From Hypomesus transpacificus (lineage: Eukaryota > Chordata > Actinopteri > Osmeriformes > Osmeridae), in NCBI RefSeq assembly GCF_021917145.1, contig NC_061066.1:496001-560000 (forward strand): DNA of 64,000 nt, given 5' to 3'. Positions 63,481 through 64,000 of the stretch are shown in pieces; position 1 is the stretch's first letter, and each line of letters opens with the position of its first letter. A program made the position numbers and the translations under genes. A model generated the notes under the pieces. The model searched no databases, had not been told where the DNA came from, and saw only the letters and a list, made by a program, of their open reading frames with translations.

Positions 63481-64000
63481 ATCAAAATTAAAATGTTTAA
63501 CAAATGAATTCATTTTTTCATTGTGATTAATCGTTGTCCTCATTAGAATAAGACAACCCACAAATCAAAATGAATGAACAGATATACCTCTTTATTCATT
63601 GATTCATGCTTCATAAAGACTATGCTAATATGTCTCGACAATATGACACCTCGACTTGAACTTAATTCCATTTTATCAGACTTTATCAGACTCATTTTAA
63701 GACTAACACTGTGACTTGACATCCCACAAATGGAACCACAATGTGGACTTCAGATATATAAGACAATACATTTTGCATTACTTTGAAGATTCGTTGTATA
63801 TGCTTCCAGCTAGGGGCAGTCTGTTTTGAAGAGAGTTCATTGGCTTAAGGAGAGTTCATTTTAGCAAACAAAGAAGAACAACACTGATTCAGTGACTAAA
63901 CAGGAGATCATTGCTGACCCAATCATGAAGAAGGAGATCCTCACATAGCTAAGACACAGTTATAAGTGCACTGCACAAACAAGGTCAGATCTACATTGAA
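63481..64000. other. AT-rich flank upstream of igf1
   Basis: No coding segment, repeat family or clear motif was recognised in this last stretch. It is AT-rich unique-looking sequence that may include distal igf1 regulatory elements. Confidence 0.5.

Overview
This is a window of teleost fish nuclear DNA. Genes are split by GT-AG introns, coding density is low, microsatellites are common, and there are tRNA-derived SINE copies and a decayed Tc1/mariner element. The six recognisable genes are closest to fish proteins. The species cannot be fixed from sequence alone; the igf1 signal peptide resembles salmonid-type sequences, so a basal euteleost is plausible.

Layout: 1-8.4 kb is non-coding upstream DNA with GC-rich stretches and simple repeats. 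pah (phenylalanine hydroxylase, +, 13 coding exons, 457 codons) spans 8498-17484. Only about 1.1 kb later comes th2 (tyrosine hydroxylase 2, +, 12 exons, 469 codons, 18583-21384), a paralogue lost from placental mammals. A 4.5 kb spacer holds a dead Tc1-like transposon. nup37 (nucleoporin of the Y-complex, -, 9 coding exons, 326 codons, 26007-33054) and parpbp (PARI, +, 10 coding exons, about 587 codons, 34816-42412) diverge from a shared promoter near 34.0-34.6 kb. pmch (pro-melanin-concentrating hormone, -, 3 exons, 144 codons, 42879-44119) meets parpbp tail to tail, possibly sharing a polyadenylation signal. igf1 (-, 5 exons, 52826-62932) fills most of the rest and includes both alternative E-domain splice segments.

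The cluster matches human chromosome 12q23 (NUP37, PARPBP, PMCH, IGF1, PAH). The extra th2 next to pah supports an ancient IGF/aromatic-amino-acid-hydroxylase paralogon whose sister is IGF2-INS-TH. I assembled every coding exon by hand from splice sites, reading frame and recalled family sequences; all six models give intact frames. The most unusual observations are a 96-nt GC-AG intron in th2 that is open in frame, a NAGNAG acceptor in parpbp, a tetrapod-like pmch with a non-standard hormone end, a perfect 16-bp hairpin in igf1 intron 2, and an unidentified coding-like segment near 47.8 kb. I found no prokaryote-type system, CRISPR array or convincing tRNA/rRNA gene.
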